Program-made: the position numbers and the translations under genes | NCBI GenBank assembly: GCA_934457415.1 | Contig: CAKSHM010000003.1 | Location: forward strand, 177,585 to 241,584 | DNA from: an uncultured Eubacteriales bacterium | Lineage (GTDB): Bacteria > Bacillota > Clostridia > Oscillospirales > Acutalibacteraceae | Direction of reading: 5' to 3' | Length of the DNA: 64,000 bases | In this document: positions 24,715-32,218 of the stretch, one piece after another | How positions within the stretch are numbered: position 1 is the first letter of the stretch | How the letters are laid out: every line of letters starts with the position of its first letter | The notes under the pieces: model-generated | What the model was told of the DNA's origin: nothing | The model's database searches: none | What the model saw: the letters and a program-made list of their open reading frames with translations, nothing else

Positions 24715-24922
24715 CTAGATTTTAGACATTAGACCATAGTGTGCCTGACGGCACGAAATTAAATAATAATCCATTTAAGTTTAGCATCTACCATCTATTG
24801 TCTAATATCTAGTAAGCGGGGTATTCTGCCTCCCTTGCTTTAAAGGGAGAGGGGACCGCGCCATAGCGCGGTGGAGAGATTTTTCTGCCGTCAAACATAT
24901 AAACCGGAAAATTCTATATCTA
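24715..24922. repeat. Intergenic palindromic repeat element, copy R2
   Basis: Two parts between convergent genes. 24715-24790 is, on the minus strand, a copy of a roughly 75-base module seen at 56112-56186, with TAGAC..GTCTA-like ends and a GTGCC-TGAC-GGCAC hairpin (24741-24754). The second part has a CTCCCTTGCTTTAAAGGGAG hairpin (24830-24849 region) and ACCGCGC-CATA-GCGCGGT (24855-24872). The TAG stop of the DtxR gene (24922-24920) continues as TAGATATAG into the element side. Confidence 0.7.
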
Positions 24923-25303
24923 ATCCTTTTGCTTTGAATTCATATTTTCTATATGCTTTTTTAAAGCCTTAAAGGATTCATCGCTTATATAATGCTCAAT
25001 TTTGCATGCGTCCGCCGCGGCAGTGCTTTCATTAACACCCAGCTTTGTCAAAAACTCGGTAATAAATGTATGCCGCTCGTAAATCTTTTCTGCTATTTCT
25101 TCACCGCAGGCAGTAAGGGTTAAAAAACCGTTTCTGTCAACATTCAGATAGCCGCCCTTTTTGAGCAGCCCGACCGCCCTGCTTACGCTCGGCTTTGAAA
25201 ATTCCATGTATTCGGCGACATCCAAAGAGCGGACCGCACCTGTTTTCTTTTGAAGAATGTAGACGGTTTCAAGATACATTTCTCCCGATTCCTGTAATGC
25301 CAT
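24920..25303 (-). CDS. DtxR/MntR-family metal-dependent regulator
   Basis: 127 aa winged-helix repressor that binds DNA when loaded with Mn or Fe. HTH about residues 22-60 (LDVAEYMEFSKPSVSRAVGLL) and the short metal-binding dimerisation domain with ERHTFITEFL, DACKIEHYIS, matching MntR-type proteins without the SH3 domain. GGAGG precedes the ATG. No metal transporter is adjacent, so targets must lie elsewhere; it is transcribed away from the fucO-like gene. Confidence 0.9.
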   Translation of the reverse strand: MALQESGEMYLETVYILQKKTGAVRSLDVAEYMEFSKPSVSRAVGLLKKGGYLNVDRNGFLTLTACGEEIAEKIYERHTFITEFLTKLGVNESTAAADACKIEHYISDESFKALKKHIENMNSKQKD

Positions 25304-25392
25304 AGTTTTCCTCCGTAACGGTTTTGACTAATTATAACATTAAAACATAAGGATTTCAAGATAATGGGAAAATTTAATTTGTTCATATTTGT

Positions 25393-25424
25393 TCGTTGAA
25401 ATATTAACAAATATATGGTATGAT
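25393..25424 (+). promoter_or_regulatory. fucO-like promoter with Rex-like operator
   Basis: TTGAAA (25396-25401), 17-base spacer, TATGAT (25419-25424). Overlapping the -35 is TCGTTGAAATATTAACAA (25393-25410), which fits the Rex consensus TTGTTAA-N4-TTAACAA in 12 of 14 defined positions, with the right half exact. Rex releases DNA when NADH is high. The leader also carries a small GCAGCTTAAAGCTGC hairpin. Confidence 0.55.
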
Positions 25425-25507
25425 TAAAAAAGATTAGGAAAACTGTCCTAAATCTTAAATGCGGCAGCTTAAAGCTGCTGCGGAAAATACAATGAAAAGG
25501 TGATTTT

Positions 25508-26656
25508 ATGAACAGATTCATTCTTAACGAAACCTCTTATCACGGCTCAGGTGCCGTAACCGCTGTTGTTGACGAAATCAAAAACCGCGGCTTCAAAAAA
25601 GCTTTTGTCGCAAGCGATCCCGGACTTGTTAAGTTCGGAGTAAGCGCAAAGGTTACTGATCTTCTCGAAAAAGCAGAAATCCCTTATACATTATATTCTG
25701 ACATTAAGGCAAATCCGACCATTGAAAATGTTCAGAACGGCGTTAAAGCCTTTAAGGACAGCGGTGCCGACTGTATCGTAGCTATCGGCGGCGGCTCTTC
25801 AATGGATACCTCTAAGGCTATCGGAATTATCGTTACTAACCCCGAATTTTCCGATGTCCGTTCTCTTGAGGGTGTTGCTCCGACAAAGAATCCCTGTGTT
25901 CCGATAATCGCAGTTCCCACCACCGCCGGTACCGCTGCTGAGGTTACAATCAACTATGTTATCACCGATGTCGAGAAAAAGCGCAAATTTGTTTGTGTTG
26001 ACGCACATGATATTCCGGTAGTAGCTGTTGTTGACCCCGATATGATGAACTCAATGCCTGCCGCACTTACCGCCGCAACCGGTATGGACGCTCTTACCCA
26101 CGCAATCGAGGGCTATATCACAAAGGCTGCTTGGGAGCTTTCGGATATGTTCCATATCAAGGCAATTGAAATTATCGCTAAAAGTCTCCGCGGTGCCGTT
26201 AAGAACGAAAAAGAAGGCAGAGAGGGAATGGCTCTCGGTCAGTATGTTGCGGGAATGGGCTTCTCGAATGTAGGCCTCGGCGTTGACCACTCTATGGCTC
26301 ACACCCTTTCGGCTTATTATGACACTCCCCACGGCAAGGCTTGCGCAATTTTGCTTCCTACCGTTATGGCTTACAATGCCGAATACACCGGCACAAAATA
26401 CCGTGATATAGCAAAGGCTATGGGCGTTGAGGGAACCGAGAATATGTCTCCCGAAGAATACCGTGCGGCTGCCGTAAATGCAGTTAAGCAGCTTTCCGAG
26501 GATGTCGGAATTCCGACTACCCTTAAAGGAATCGTTAAGGAAGAGGATATTGACGCTCTTGCAAAGGACGCTTATGCCGACGCATGCCGCCCCGGCAACC
26601 CGAGAGAAACCTCTGTTGAGGATATAAAAGAGCTTTACCGCAGTCTTCTTGTTTAA
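25508..26656 (+). CDS. fucO: Iron-dependent alcohol dehydrogenase, lactaldehyde reductase (FucO)-like
   Basis: 382 aa group III NAD(P)-dependent dehydrogenase. Close to E. coli FucO through most of its length: IAIGGGSSMDTSKAIGI (NAD loop), VPTTAGTAAEVTINYVITD, VCVDAHDIP, MDALTHAIEGY and MAHTLSAYYDTPHGKA. The metal ligands Asp, His, His, His of the family are present. Likely reduces lactaldehyde to 1,2-propanediol or another short aldehyde to alcohol to regenerate NAD in fermentation. No fucose genes are adjacent, so a general alcohol/diol role is equally possible. Single gene with its own Rex-like promoter and terminator. Confidence 0.88.
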   Translation: MNRFILNETSYHGSGAVTAVVDEIKNRGFKKAFVASDPGLVKFGVSAKVTDLLEKAEIPYTLYSDIKANPTIENVQNGVKAFKDSGADCIVAIGGGSSMDTSKAIGIIVTNPEFSDVRSLEGVAPTKNPCVPIIAVPTTAGTAAEVTINYVITDVEKKRKFVCVDAHDIPVVAVVDPDMMNSMPAALTAATGMDALTHAIEGYITKAAWELSDMFHIKAIEIIAKSLRGAVKNEKEGREGMALGQYVAGMGFSNVGLGVDHSMAHTLSAYYDTPHGKACAILLPTVMAYNAEYTGTKYRDIAKAMGVEGTENMSPEEYRAAAVNAVKQLSEDVGIPTTLKGIVKEEDIDALAKDAYADACRPGNPRETSVEDIKELYRSLLV

Positions 26657-26677
26657 TAATATTTTCTGCCTCTCTTT

Positions 26678-26707
26678 CCCCGTTCCTTTTTAAAAAGAGG
26701 AACGGGG
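26678..26707 (+). terminator. Terminator after the fucO-like gene
   Basis: CCCCGTTCC and GGAACGGGG arms with inner TTTTT/AAAAA pairing; the T tract is weak (CTATTTTGTCT). Confidence 0.7.
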
Positions 26708-26717
26708 CTATTTTGTC

Positions 26718-26996
26718 TTGACAAATCGGAGGTTTTGTATTATTATAATTAAAAAGCCATGACGGGAATAAGTAATGTAAATTTTGCTTTTTTCAGAGAG
26801 AGGGCGGCAGGTGAAAGCCCTAAAAGCTTATTTGCATGAAGCTATCCTATCAGCTGCGCCCGAAAGGGAAAGCCGGTAAGCCGCCGTTAAAGGCATTGAG
26901 TGCGGAGAAACCGATTTTTCCGAATTCAGGTGGTAACACGGGTAATTTTAATTGCTCGCCCTGAAAAGGCTATGCCTTTTCAGGGCTTATTTTTAT
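26718..26996 (+). ncRNA. T-box riboswitch, alanine-type specifier (GCU)
   Basis: Promoter TTGACA (26718-26723), 17 bases, TATTAT (26741-26746). The leader has the AAGTA bulge, the AGAGAG and GGTGAAAGCCC stem I landmarks, a pairing ATGTAAAT..GCTTTT with AAAAGC..ATTTGCAT, and on its 3' side GAA-GCT-ATCC, which places GCU (26841-26843) as specifier. The T-box is TTCAGGTGGTAACACGGG (26925-26942). The terminator GCCCTGAAAAGGC-TAT-GCCTTTTCAGGGC (26958-26986) ends in TTATTTTTAT. Uncharged tRNA-Ala should open transcription of the Lrp-aminotransferase operon. Confidence 0.88.
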
Positions 26997-27031
26997 ATTA
27001 ACATGACAAGAAAACTTCGGAGGGAAAAATC

Positions 27032-27514
27032 ATGAACAGCGAAATCCTTAAACTTCTTTCAAGAAACGCAAAGTACACCCTGTCTCAGCTTGCCAAAATG
27101 ACCGGTATGACCGAGACGGAGGTTAGCGACGAAATCACAAAGCTCGAAAATCAGGGACTTATCAGGGGCTATAAGACGGTTATTGATTGGGAAAAGCTCG
27201 AAAATGCACCTGTTTCGGCAATAGTTGAGCTGAATGTTGTTCCGAAAGCGGACCTAGGCTTTGAGGAAATCGCTGAAAAGGTTTCCTCCTTTGAGCAGGT
27301 CGAATCGGTATACCTGATGTCAGGAGCTTATGACCTTAATGTTGTTGTAAAGGGCAAGACCCTGCAGGATGTCGCCCAGTTCGTCGCAAAGGAGCTTGCA
27401 ACACTCGATTCGGTCACTCAGACAACAACTCATTTTGTTATGAGGAGATACAAGGAGCTTGATATCAAGCTTTTTGACAGGGACCGTGACGACAGGGGGC
27501 AGTTTCTTTTATGA
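27032..27514 (+). CDS. Lrp/AsnC-family transcriptional regulator
   Basis: 160 aa: N-terminal HTH (residues 3-55, LLSRNAKYTLSQLAKMTGM) and C-terminal RAM/AsnC ligand domain (about 65-145, VSAIVELNVVPK and VYLMSGAYDLNVVVKG). Such proteins sense amino acids and often control the adjacent gene. It is the first gene after the T-box and is coupled to the aminotransferase by an ATGA overlap. The ligand is unknown; alanine is suggested by the leader. GGAGGG lies 8 bases before ATG. Confidence 0.92.
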   Translation: MNSEILKLLSRNAKYTLSQLAKMTGMTETEVSDEITKLENQGLIRGYKTVIDWEKLENAPVSAIVELNVVPKADLGFEEIAEKVSSFEQVESVYLMSGAYDLNVVVKGKTLQDVAQFVAKELATLDSVTQTTTHFVMRRYKELDIKLFDRDRDDRGQFLL

Positions 27515-28677
27515 TAGATTATTCATCGGTTTTAAGCCCCGAGGTAACTGCGCTTAAGCCGTCGGGGATAAGGAAATTTTTCGATATCGCCGCTACTATG
27601 GACGATGTAATATCATTAGGCGTCGGCGAGCCGGATTTTCAGACTCCGTGGCATATACGAAAAGCCGGAATAGCGGCTTTTGAGCGCGGGAAAACGAAAT
27701 ATACCTCTAATTCGGGTCTTATGGAACTTAGAACTGCGATTACCGAATTTTTAGAGAGAAAATACAGCCTTTCATATAAGCCCGAAAGCGAGGTTTTGGT
27801 AACCGTCGGCGGAAGCGAAGCGATTGACGCGGCAATCAGAGCGATCGTCTGCGAGGGAGACGAGGTTATAATCCCTCAGCCGAGTTATGTCTGCTATGAG
27901 CCGATAACCCTTCTTGCAAAGGGTGTTCCTGTTATTATAGAAACCAAGGCAGAGGACGATTTCAAGCTCACCGCAAAGGATCTAAAGGCGGCTATCACGC
28001 CTAAAACAAAGGCTCTCATTCTCCCCTATCCGTGCAACCCGACGGGGGCTATCATGGAGAAAAAAGACCTTGAAGAAATCGCAAAGGTGCTTGAAAACAC
28101 AAACATTGCGGTTATATCCGACGAAATTTATTCCGAGTTGACTTTCGGTTCAAATCATGTAAGCTTTGCTTCTGTCGGTAATATGAAAGAGCGGACGATA
28201 ACAGTTAACGGTTTTTCAAAAACCTTTTCGATGACCGGATGGCGACTGGGATATGCCTGCGGTCCTGAGGAAATTATAAAGCAAATGACAAAAATTCATC
28301 AATTTGCGATCATGTGCGCTCCGACAGTCAGTCAGTATGCCGCTGTTGACGCACTGAGAAACGGCGATGCCGCAATCAATGCTATGAAAGAGGAATATAA
28401 CCGCAGAAGAAAGCTGACGGTAGCTTCCTTTAATGAAATCGGTCTTGCCTGCCGTGAGCCGAAGGGTGCTTTCTATGCGTTCCCGTCAATCGAAAAAAGC
28501 GGACTTTCCTGCAATGAATTCTGTGAAAGGCTGCTTAAGGAAAAGCATGTGGCAATTGTACCCGGAATTGCTTTCGGAAAAGGCGGCGAGGGCTTTGTCA
28601 GAGCTTCATACTGCTATTCAACCGAGCATCTTATAAAAGCGGTCGAAAGAATTGACGAGTTTTTAAAGACGCTTTAA
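27511..28677 (+). CDS. Class I/II aminotransferase (likely alanine-linked)
   Basis: 388 aa PLP enzyme, fold type I. Landmarks: SLGVGEPDFQTP, VTVGGSEAIDAAIRA, PCNPTGA, ISDEIYSELTF, the PLP lysine in GFSKTFSMTGWRLGY, and the C-terminal Arg in GFVRASYCYS. Family members include alanine, aspartate and aromatic transaminases. Control by a T-box with an alanine specifier argues that it makes alanine from pyruvate and glutamate, but the sequence alone does not settle the donor or acceptor. Coupled to the Lrp gene; a 19-bp terminator follows. Confidence 0.9.
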   Translation: MIDYSSVLSPEVTALKPSGIRKFFDIAATMDDVISLGVGEPDFQTPWHIRKAGIAAFERGKTKYTSNSGLMELRTAITEFLERKYSLSYKPESEVLVTVGGSEAIDAAIRAIVCEGDEVIIPQPSYVCYEPITLLAKGVPVIIETKAEDDFKLTAKDLKAAITPKTKALILPYPCNPTGAIMEKKDLEEIAKVLENTNIAVISDEIYSELTFGSNHVSFASVGNMKERTITVNGFSKTFSMTGWRLGYACGPEEIIKQMTKIHQFAIMCAPTVSQYAAVDALRNGDAAINAMKEEYNRRRKLTVASFNEIGLACREPKGAFYAFPSIEKSGLSCNEFCERLLKEKHVAIVPGIAFGKGGEGFVRASYCYSTEHLIKAVERIDEFLKTL

Positions 28678-28720
28678 AAGCAAATGCTTAAAGCATCAGA
28701 CTTAAAAGAAGTTCATATTA

Positions 28721-28764
28721 AATATTGTGCCTCCCTTAAATTAAGGGAGGCACAATATTTTTTC
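28721..28764 (+). terminator. Terminator of the Lrp-aminotransferase operon
   Basis: AATATTGTGCCTCCCTTAA pairs perfectly with its complement at 28741-28759; TTTTTTC follows. Confidence 0.92.
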
Positions 28765-28794
28765 TTTTGCATATTATATTTTGAGGTGAGGTAA

Positions 28795-29256
28795 ATGGAA
28801 AAAGCTCCGAATACGAAAGAATTGGATTTTTATAAAAATCAGGCAAAAGCTTATGCCGCATCCGCAAAAGCAAAAGAACCTGCCGCCCCTCTTTCAAGAG
28901 AGGAATTTATGCGTGAATTCCCCGGGCAAGGAACCTTAAAGGTTCAGCTTACCTACGGTTCGGGTACGCTCCCCGTCTCTAAAGCCACCGTGCATATAAC
29001 TTCTTCTTATAACGGCAGGGTTTATGACCTTTATAACGATGTGACCGACATCTCCGGAATACTGGAAAACATTACTCTTCCCGCCGCTGAATTTGAAAAC
29101 ACAAACGATTATTCGACCTCTTATGAAAAATCGGCGGTTTACAGAGTTTCGTTATTCCACCCCGATTTTGTCCCGATTGACGATATGCAGATAATTATTT
29201 ATGACGGAATAGAGACAATTTTGCCTGTTAATCTTAAAAACACAGAGCAGGGATAG
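28795..29256 (+). CDS. Uncharacterised protein with carboxypeptidase-regulatory-like beta domain
   Basis: 153 aa. Residues 1-45 are charged and Ala/Lys-rich without a signal peptide; residues about 46-148 form a predicted beta-sandwich (GTLKVQLTYGSGTLPVSKATVHI, here noted as GTLKVQLTY and VSKATVHI, then VYRVSLFHPDFVP, MQIIIYDGIETILPVNL), the pattern of transthyretin/carboxypeptidase-regulatory domains. It lies 72 bases ahead of the SpoIID/peptidoglycan-binding gene on the same strand and probably works with it. No enzymatic residues recognised. Confidence 0.7.
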   Translation: MEKAPNTKELDFYKNQAKAYAASAKAKEPAAPLSREEFMREFPGQGTLKVQLTYGSGTLPVSKATVHITSSYNGRVYDLYNDVTDISGILENITLPAAEFENTNDYSTSYEKSAVYRVSLFHPDFVPIDDMQIIIYDGIETILPVNLKNTEQG

Positions 29257-29328
29257 CTTGTTAGCTACAAGTCCCGTCACACAAATCAAGTAATAACGAT
29301 CAAACTCTGCCTCAGAAAGGTGATAAAT

Positions 29329-30669
29329 ATGGATCTTCCTACCGTTCCCCGTCAGATAACGGTGCATTTAGGCGCTCCTAACGCGAATGCGGAAAATATA
29401 ACTCTGCCCTTTAACGAGTACATAAAAAATGTCGCCTCAAGCGAAATTTACCCTACTTGGCCGAAGGAAGCGATAATCGCAAATATTTTAGCTCAGATAT
29501 CCTTTACACTTAACAGAATTTACACCGAATATTACCGCAGCCGAGGCTATGATTTTGATATCACAAGTACCACTCAATATGACCATGCTTTCAAAAAAAA
29601 CGGCGAGATTTTTTCAAATATCAGCCAAACCGTGGACGAAATTTTCAACAATTATATTGTCCGCGACGGCAATATAGAACCGCTTTTCGCTCAGTTCTGC
29701 GACGGAGTCAGAACGCAGTGCGGCGGACTTTCTCAATGGGGCAGCGTTGAACTGGCAAACAGCGGAATGAATGCTCTTGAAATTCTTAAAAGCTATTACG
29801 GCAACAATATTTCCCTTGTTAACGACGCCCCCGTCGGCGAGAATATTCCTTCATACCCCGGCACCCCGCTTTCAAGAGAAGATTTCGGAGAAGAGGTTTA
29901 CAGAATAAAAATCCAGCTCAACCGGATAGGAAAAAACTATCCGGCTATCCCCAGAATACCTTATACAAATGCCGCTTTTGACGCACCGACCGAGGAAGCA
30001 GTAAAAGCATTCCAGAAAATATTCAATCTCACCCCCGACGGGATAGTAGGAAAATCAACATGGTATAAAATCAAGGAAATCTATGCGGGGGTTAAGCGGC
30101 TGAATGAGCTTGCCGGTGAGGGTCTTACAATCACCGAGGCTCAAAGAGTATATCCTAATGCGCTCGTTCCGGGTACCGCGGCCGAGGCTGTCAGAACGGT
30201 GCAGTATTATTTAAGCTTTCTTTCGTTTTTCTTTGAAAACATTGATTTTGTTCCGCTAACAGGCGTTTTTGATGCCGAAACCGAAAGAGCCGTCAGAGCA
30301 TTTCAGGAAACCTACGGGCTTACTGTCGACGGAATTGTGGGCAGGCAAACTTGGAATAAGCTGACCTCAGTCTATAACGACATTGTAAGCAGTCTTCCTG
30401 CGGACTATCAGACAGTGCTCGGAACGGTTTTCCCGGGCAAAATGATAGTTCTCGGCGATACAGGAGACAGCGTGCGGATAATTCAGGAAAATCTCAATAA
30501 TATTTCCGAATATGACCCTGCTGTTCCCAAGGTCAATGTAACGGGGGTTTATGACGATGCCACGCTTTCGGCAGTCGCTGTGCTTCAGGCACAAATCGGA
30601 CGGGAGGCAACCGGAGCGGTTGACCCTATAATATGGAGTGAAATCATAACCCGCGGCTCGGGAATATAA
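29329..30669 (+). CDS. SpoIID-like protein with three peptidoglycan-binding repeats
   Basis: 446 aa. Residues 1-170 resemble the SpoIID/LytB domain: LPFNEYIKNVASSEIYPTWP (with the Glu expected at the active site), EAIIANILAQISFTLNRI, and the terminal GGLSQWGSVELANSGM..ALEILKSYYG that matches the GmSQyGA..A..G..Y.eIL..YY pattern. Three PG_binding_1 repeats follow at about 195-255, 280-345 and 375-440 (AVKAFQKIFNLTPDGIVG, AVRAFQETYGLTVDGIVG, TLSAVAVLQAQIG). No signal peptide is visible, which is odd for a wall-acting protein. ATG 29329 behind AAAGGTGAT is preferred to the GTG nine bases earlier. Lytic transglycosylase activity is inferred from family only. Confidence 0.8.
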   Translation: MDLPTVPRQITVHLGAPNANAENITLPFNEYIKNVASSEIYPTWPKEAIIANILAQISFTLNRIYTEYYRSRGYDFDITSTTQYDHAFKKNGEIFSNISQTVDEIFNNYIVRDGNIEPLFAQFCDGVRTQCGGLSQWGSVELANSGMNALEILKSYYGNNISLVNDAPVGENIPSYPGTPLSREDFGEEVYRIKIQLNRIGKNYPAIPRIPYTNAAFDAPTEEAVKAFQKIFNLTPDGIVGKSTWYKIKEIYAGVKRLNELAGEGLTITEAQRVYPNALVPGTAAEAVRTVQYYLSFLSFFFENIDFVPLTGVFDAETERAVRAFQETYGLTVDGIVGRQTWNKLTSVYNDIVSSLPADYQTVLGTVFPGKMIVLGDTGDSVRIIQENLNNISEYDPAVPKVNVTGVYDDATLSAVAVLQAQIGREATGAVDPIIWSEIITRGSGI

Positions 30670-30696
30670 TATTTCGGGAACACATTTAAAAAATAC

Positions 30697-31191
30697 CTAA
30701 CCCAAAAAAGCTTTTTCGATTTTAGCAACGAAAACAATATGATGGTCGGAATCAGGATACCATTTTGTATTCTTTGATTTATCAATAAAATTTTCGGGTT
30801 TTATTCTGTCGCTATACATTTTTTTGCAAACAATATTAAGCCTTGCTTCCTTAAAGCAGGGTGCGCCGCAGACAAATTCAGGTGTCAGCCCCGATTCCTT
30901 CATTTTATCGACATCTCTGCCCGAGGTATGTCCGCAAAGCTTATGAATTTGCTTTTGAGAGCCGTAAAACGAGAGAGAAAATGTATCATATTTTTCAACG
31001 AATTCAAGCGTATATCTTTGCGGGCGGATAAATATAACTACCGAATCCTCGCCCCAGATTTCCCCCATAAAGCCCCAAGAGGCGGTCATCATATTATATT
31101 TTTCTTCGTTTCCCGCAGATATAAGCATCCATTCATCGGAAATATCCTTAATAAAATTTTCTTTTAATTCTTTTATTGCGATTTCTTGCAT
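30697..31191 (-). CDS. Flavin reductase-like FMN-binding protein
   Basis: 164 aa, split-barrel flavin reductase family. MLISAGNEEKYNMMTASWGFMG is the usual FMN-site strand-loop (shortened: YNMMTASWGFMGE), followed by VVIFIRPQRYT, FSLSFYG and LCGHTSGRDVDKM. Members reduce flavins or act as small FMN carriers; the role here is unknown. Its ATG overlaps the plsC stop by 19 bases, so the two are likely co-expressed. The gene converges with the SpoIID-like gene across only 27 bases. Confidence 0.83.
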   Translation of the reverse strand: MQEIAIKELKENFIKDISDEWMLISAGNEEKYNMMTASWGFMGEIWGEDSVVIFIRPQRYTLEFVEKYDTFSLSFYGSQKQIHKLCGHTSGRDVDKMKESGLTPEFVCGAPCFKEARLNIVCKKMYSDRIKPENFIDKSKNTKWYPDSDHHIVFVAKIEKAFLG

Positions 31192-32012
31192 TTTTCTCGC
31201 TCGCTTTCAATGGATTTTTGCATAATTGCGTGAACCTTTTCGCCAAGCTCGTTTGTATTATCGCCGAACTCGTCGGGAGTTAAAACCTCTGCCACATTCA
31301 AATAAACATCAGTTCTGCGGCGAAAGATATTTTTAAAAATAAGCGGAGTGTTTGTGAGCGTGCAGACCGCTATTTTACAGCCCGATTTGGTCGCGATTTT
31401 AAGCGAACCGTTTCTGAGCTCGTGCAGCTCGCCGTCGCGCGAAGTGTATCCCTCGGGGAAAATTCCTATAGTTCCCTCATTACGCTTAATAATATTTATG
31501 GCTTTAATAATCGTTTTAGCACCCTCGCGGTTATTTTCCCTGTCAATAGGCAGTCCCCCCAGCTTATGGAGCGCCTTTGCGACAAACGGCATTGTCGAAT
31601 AGACCTCTTTTTTTGCGATAAATCTCAAATTGACTTCAGGCATAAGGCTTAAAAATATTGCGGGATCAATAGGGTGAATATGATTGCAGACAAGCAAAAA
31701 GCTCTCGTTTTCGGGGATTTTTTCAAGTCCGCTTGCATGAATTCTTACGCCGATAACCTTGAAAAAAAGAGTGAGCGTTGAAGCGACATATTTTCTGCAA
31801 AATCCCGAACAGGGTTTTCTTTCCTTTTTTATGTTTACAAATCCGAAAACTAAGAAAAGGCTTAAAAAATGCAGAATAATGCAAATAAGTATTCCGCCGA
31901 AGAATATGAGCGGAACAAGCCAGATTGAATAGCTTTGTCTTAAAATCGGCACACCCAGCCTGTCAAGCAGAGGAATAATTGCCGCGCAAAGGAAAACATA
32001 AAAATAAAGCAT
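31173..32012 (-). CDS. 1-acyl-sn-glycerol-3-phosphate acyltransferase (PlsC-like)
   Basis: Membrane enzyme that makes phosphatidic acid. 279 aa with two N-terminal hydrophobic segments (about 1-20 and 28-58) and the acyltransferase domain: NHIHPIDPAIF (the HX4D motif), GGLPIDR and IFPEGYTSRDGEL. The second membrane segment and long leader are more than the minimal PlsC. 20 bases behind the DUF6472 gene on the same strand. A lyso-lipid acceptor other than LPA cannot be excluded. Confidence 0.88.
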   Translation of the reverse strand: MLYFYVFLCAAIIPLLDRLGVPILRQSYSIWLVPLIFFGGILICIILHFLSLFLVFGFVNIKKERKPCSGFCRKYVASTLTLFFKVIGVRIHASGLEKIPENESFLLVCNHIHPIDPAIFLSLMPEVNLRFIAKKEVYSTMPFVAKALHKLGGLPIDRENNREGAKTIIKAINIIKRNEGTIGIFPEGYTSRDGELHELRNGSLKIATKSGCKIAVCTLTNTPLIFKNIFRRRTDVYLNVAEVLTPDEFGDNTNELGEKVHAIMQKSIESEREKCKKSQ

Positions 32013-32032
32013 ATTTTTACACCTCCGTTCTA

Positions 32033-32218
32033 TCAGTTCTGCTTTCTTACAATTTTATATTCATCGTAAAAATCATAATACGGGCAGTTATAATTACTGC
32101 CCGTTAAAAATCTGAACATTTCGTCCTCGTCAAGTGAGCAGTCGCAAAAATAAGTCTGCGACTCTTCGTCATATAAATAATTTGCGCAGGTTTCGCAGTT
32201 GGTTACATTCTTTTTCAC
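32033..32218 (-). CDS. DUF6472-like small cysteine-rich protein
   Basis: 61 aa: NCETCANYLYD, YFCDCSLDEDEM and NCPYYDFYDEYKIVRKQ, giving CxxC plus two further conserved cysteine sites, suited to a zinc or Fe-S site. This small family is widespread in Clostridia and has no known function. GTG 32218 overlaps the stop of the LCP gene (GTGA) with GGGGAT upstream; the coupling supports a real gene despite its size. Confidence 0.8.
   Translation of the reverse strand: MKKNVTNCETCANYLYDEESQTYFCDCSLDEDEMFRFLTGSNYNCPYYDFYDEYKIVRKQN

Noticed and set aside
29257..29328. CTTGTTAGCTACAAG hairpin as terminator between the beta-domain and SpoIID-like genes
   Set aside because: Short stem without T tract; more likely chance or minor processing site.
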